Of a stretch of DNA of 5,725 nucleotides, positions 5,706 to 5,725 are shown in pieces. Position numbers and translations under genes: made by a program. Source of the DNA: an uncultured bacterium (GTDB lineage Bacteria; Patescibacteriota; Minisyncoccia; Phycocordibacterales; UBA1006). The first letter of the stretch is position 1. The number at the start of each line of letters is the position of its first letter. Under the pieces are notes generated by a model. It was not told where the DNA came from, did not search any database, and saw only the letters and a list, made by a program, of their open reading frames with translations. The DNA lies in the NCBI GenBank assembly GCA_937898165.1, contig CALDKO010000116.1, positions 1-5,725 on the forward strand. Direction: 5' to 3'.

Positions 5706-5725
5706 AGATCGGAAGAGCGTCGTGT
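5706..5725 (+). other. Illumina TruSeq adapter remnant at the contig end (artefact)
   Basis: The last 20 bases read AGATCGGAAGAGC followed by GTCGTGT. This is the well-known Illumina TruSeq read-through adapter (the reverse complement of the universal adapter), matched without a mismatch. It is library DNA left in the assembly. Genomic sequence ends at about 5705, give or take one or two bases that could belong to either side. The pheT reading frame passes through it and would add false residues (ending GRASC). Confidence 0.97.

Noticed and set aside
1..5725. An alternative genetic code (TGA read as Gly or Trp), as in some candidate phyla.
   Set aside because: All genes read through with the standard code, Trp positions use TGG, and every complete stop is TAA, so no recoding is needed.
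1..5725. A CRISPR array, transposon, phage or defence island.
   Set aside because: There are no regular repeats, terminal inverted repeats, transposase, integrase or nuclease motifs. The only repeats are terminator hairpins and the short promoter-region pair.

Overview
The window looks like a fragment of a small, AT-rich bacterial chromosome, most likely from a candidate-phylum-radiation (Patescibacteria/Parcubacteria-type) organism in a metagenome assembly. The lineage call is an inference. It rests on the gene set (GatB, heterodimeric PheRS, a lone AAA_28-type ATPase, a NadM/NadR-like nucleotidyltransferase), on the stripped-down PheRS subunits, and on PheT wording such as VLPDRAHDC, which I associate with that group. 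The standard bacterial code fits: tryptophan is TGG and no reading frame needs TGA as a sense codon. All six visible stops are TAA, and none of the six visible starts has a convincing Shine-Dalgarno sequence.

Layout from left to right: a 5'-truncated gatB ending in a hairpin terminator (1-1380); an AAA_28-type P-loop ATPase (1430-2062); a shared bidirectional terminator (2066-2095); a convergent NMN-adenylyltransferase-like gene on the minus strand (2098-2622) with a consensus promoter that predicts a leaderless mRNA; a 112-base divergent promoter region; an unrecognised basic 156-residue protein (2735-3205) with its own strong terminator; then a tight cluster of pheS (3259-4005), a VOC/glyoxalase-fold gene (4009-4431) and pheT (4433 to the contig end, incomplete). 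The last 20 bases (5706-5725) match the Illumina TruSeq adapter and are not genomic.

Functionally, GatB (Gln-tRNA/Asn-tRNA amidation) and PheS/PheT (Phe-tRNA charging and proofreading) are translation genes. The nucleotidyltransferase, and more doubtfully the AAA_28 ATPase, could serve NAD salvage: together they resemble the two halves of the fused NadR enzyme, but as separate convergent genes. The points most worth a second look are: (i) PheS lacks its N-terminal tRNA-binding coiled coil while PheT lacks the EMAP/OB tRNA-binding domain; (ii) a VOC gene of about 25% GC sits between pheS (about 40% GC) and pheT; (iii) the precisely placed leaderless promoter. I saw no CRISPR array, mobile element, tRNA or rRNA. 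No stretch longer than about 115 bases lacks a gene.
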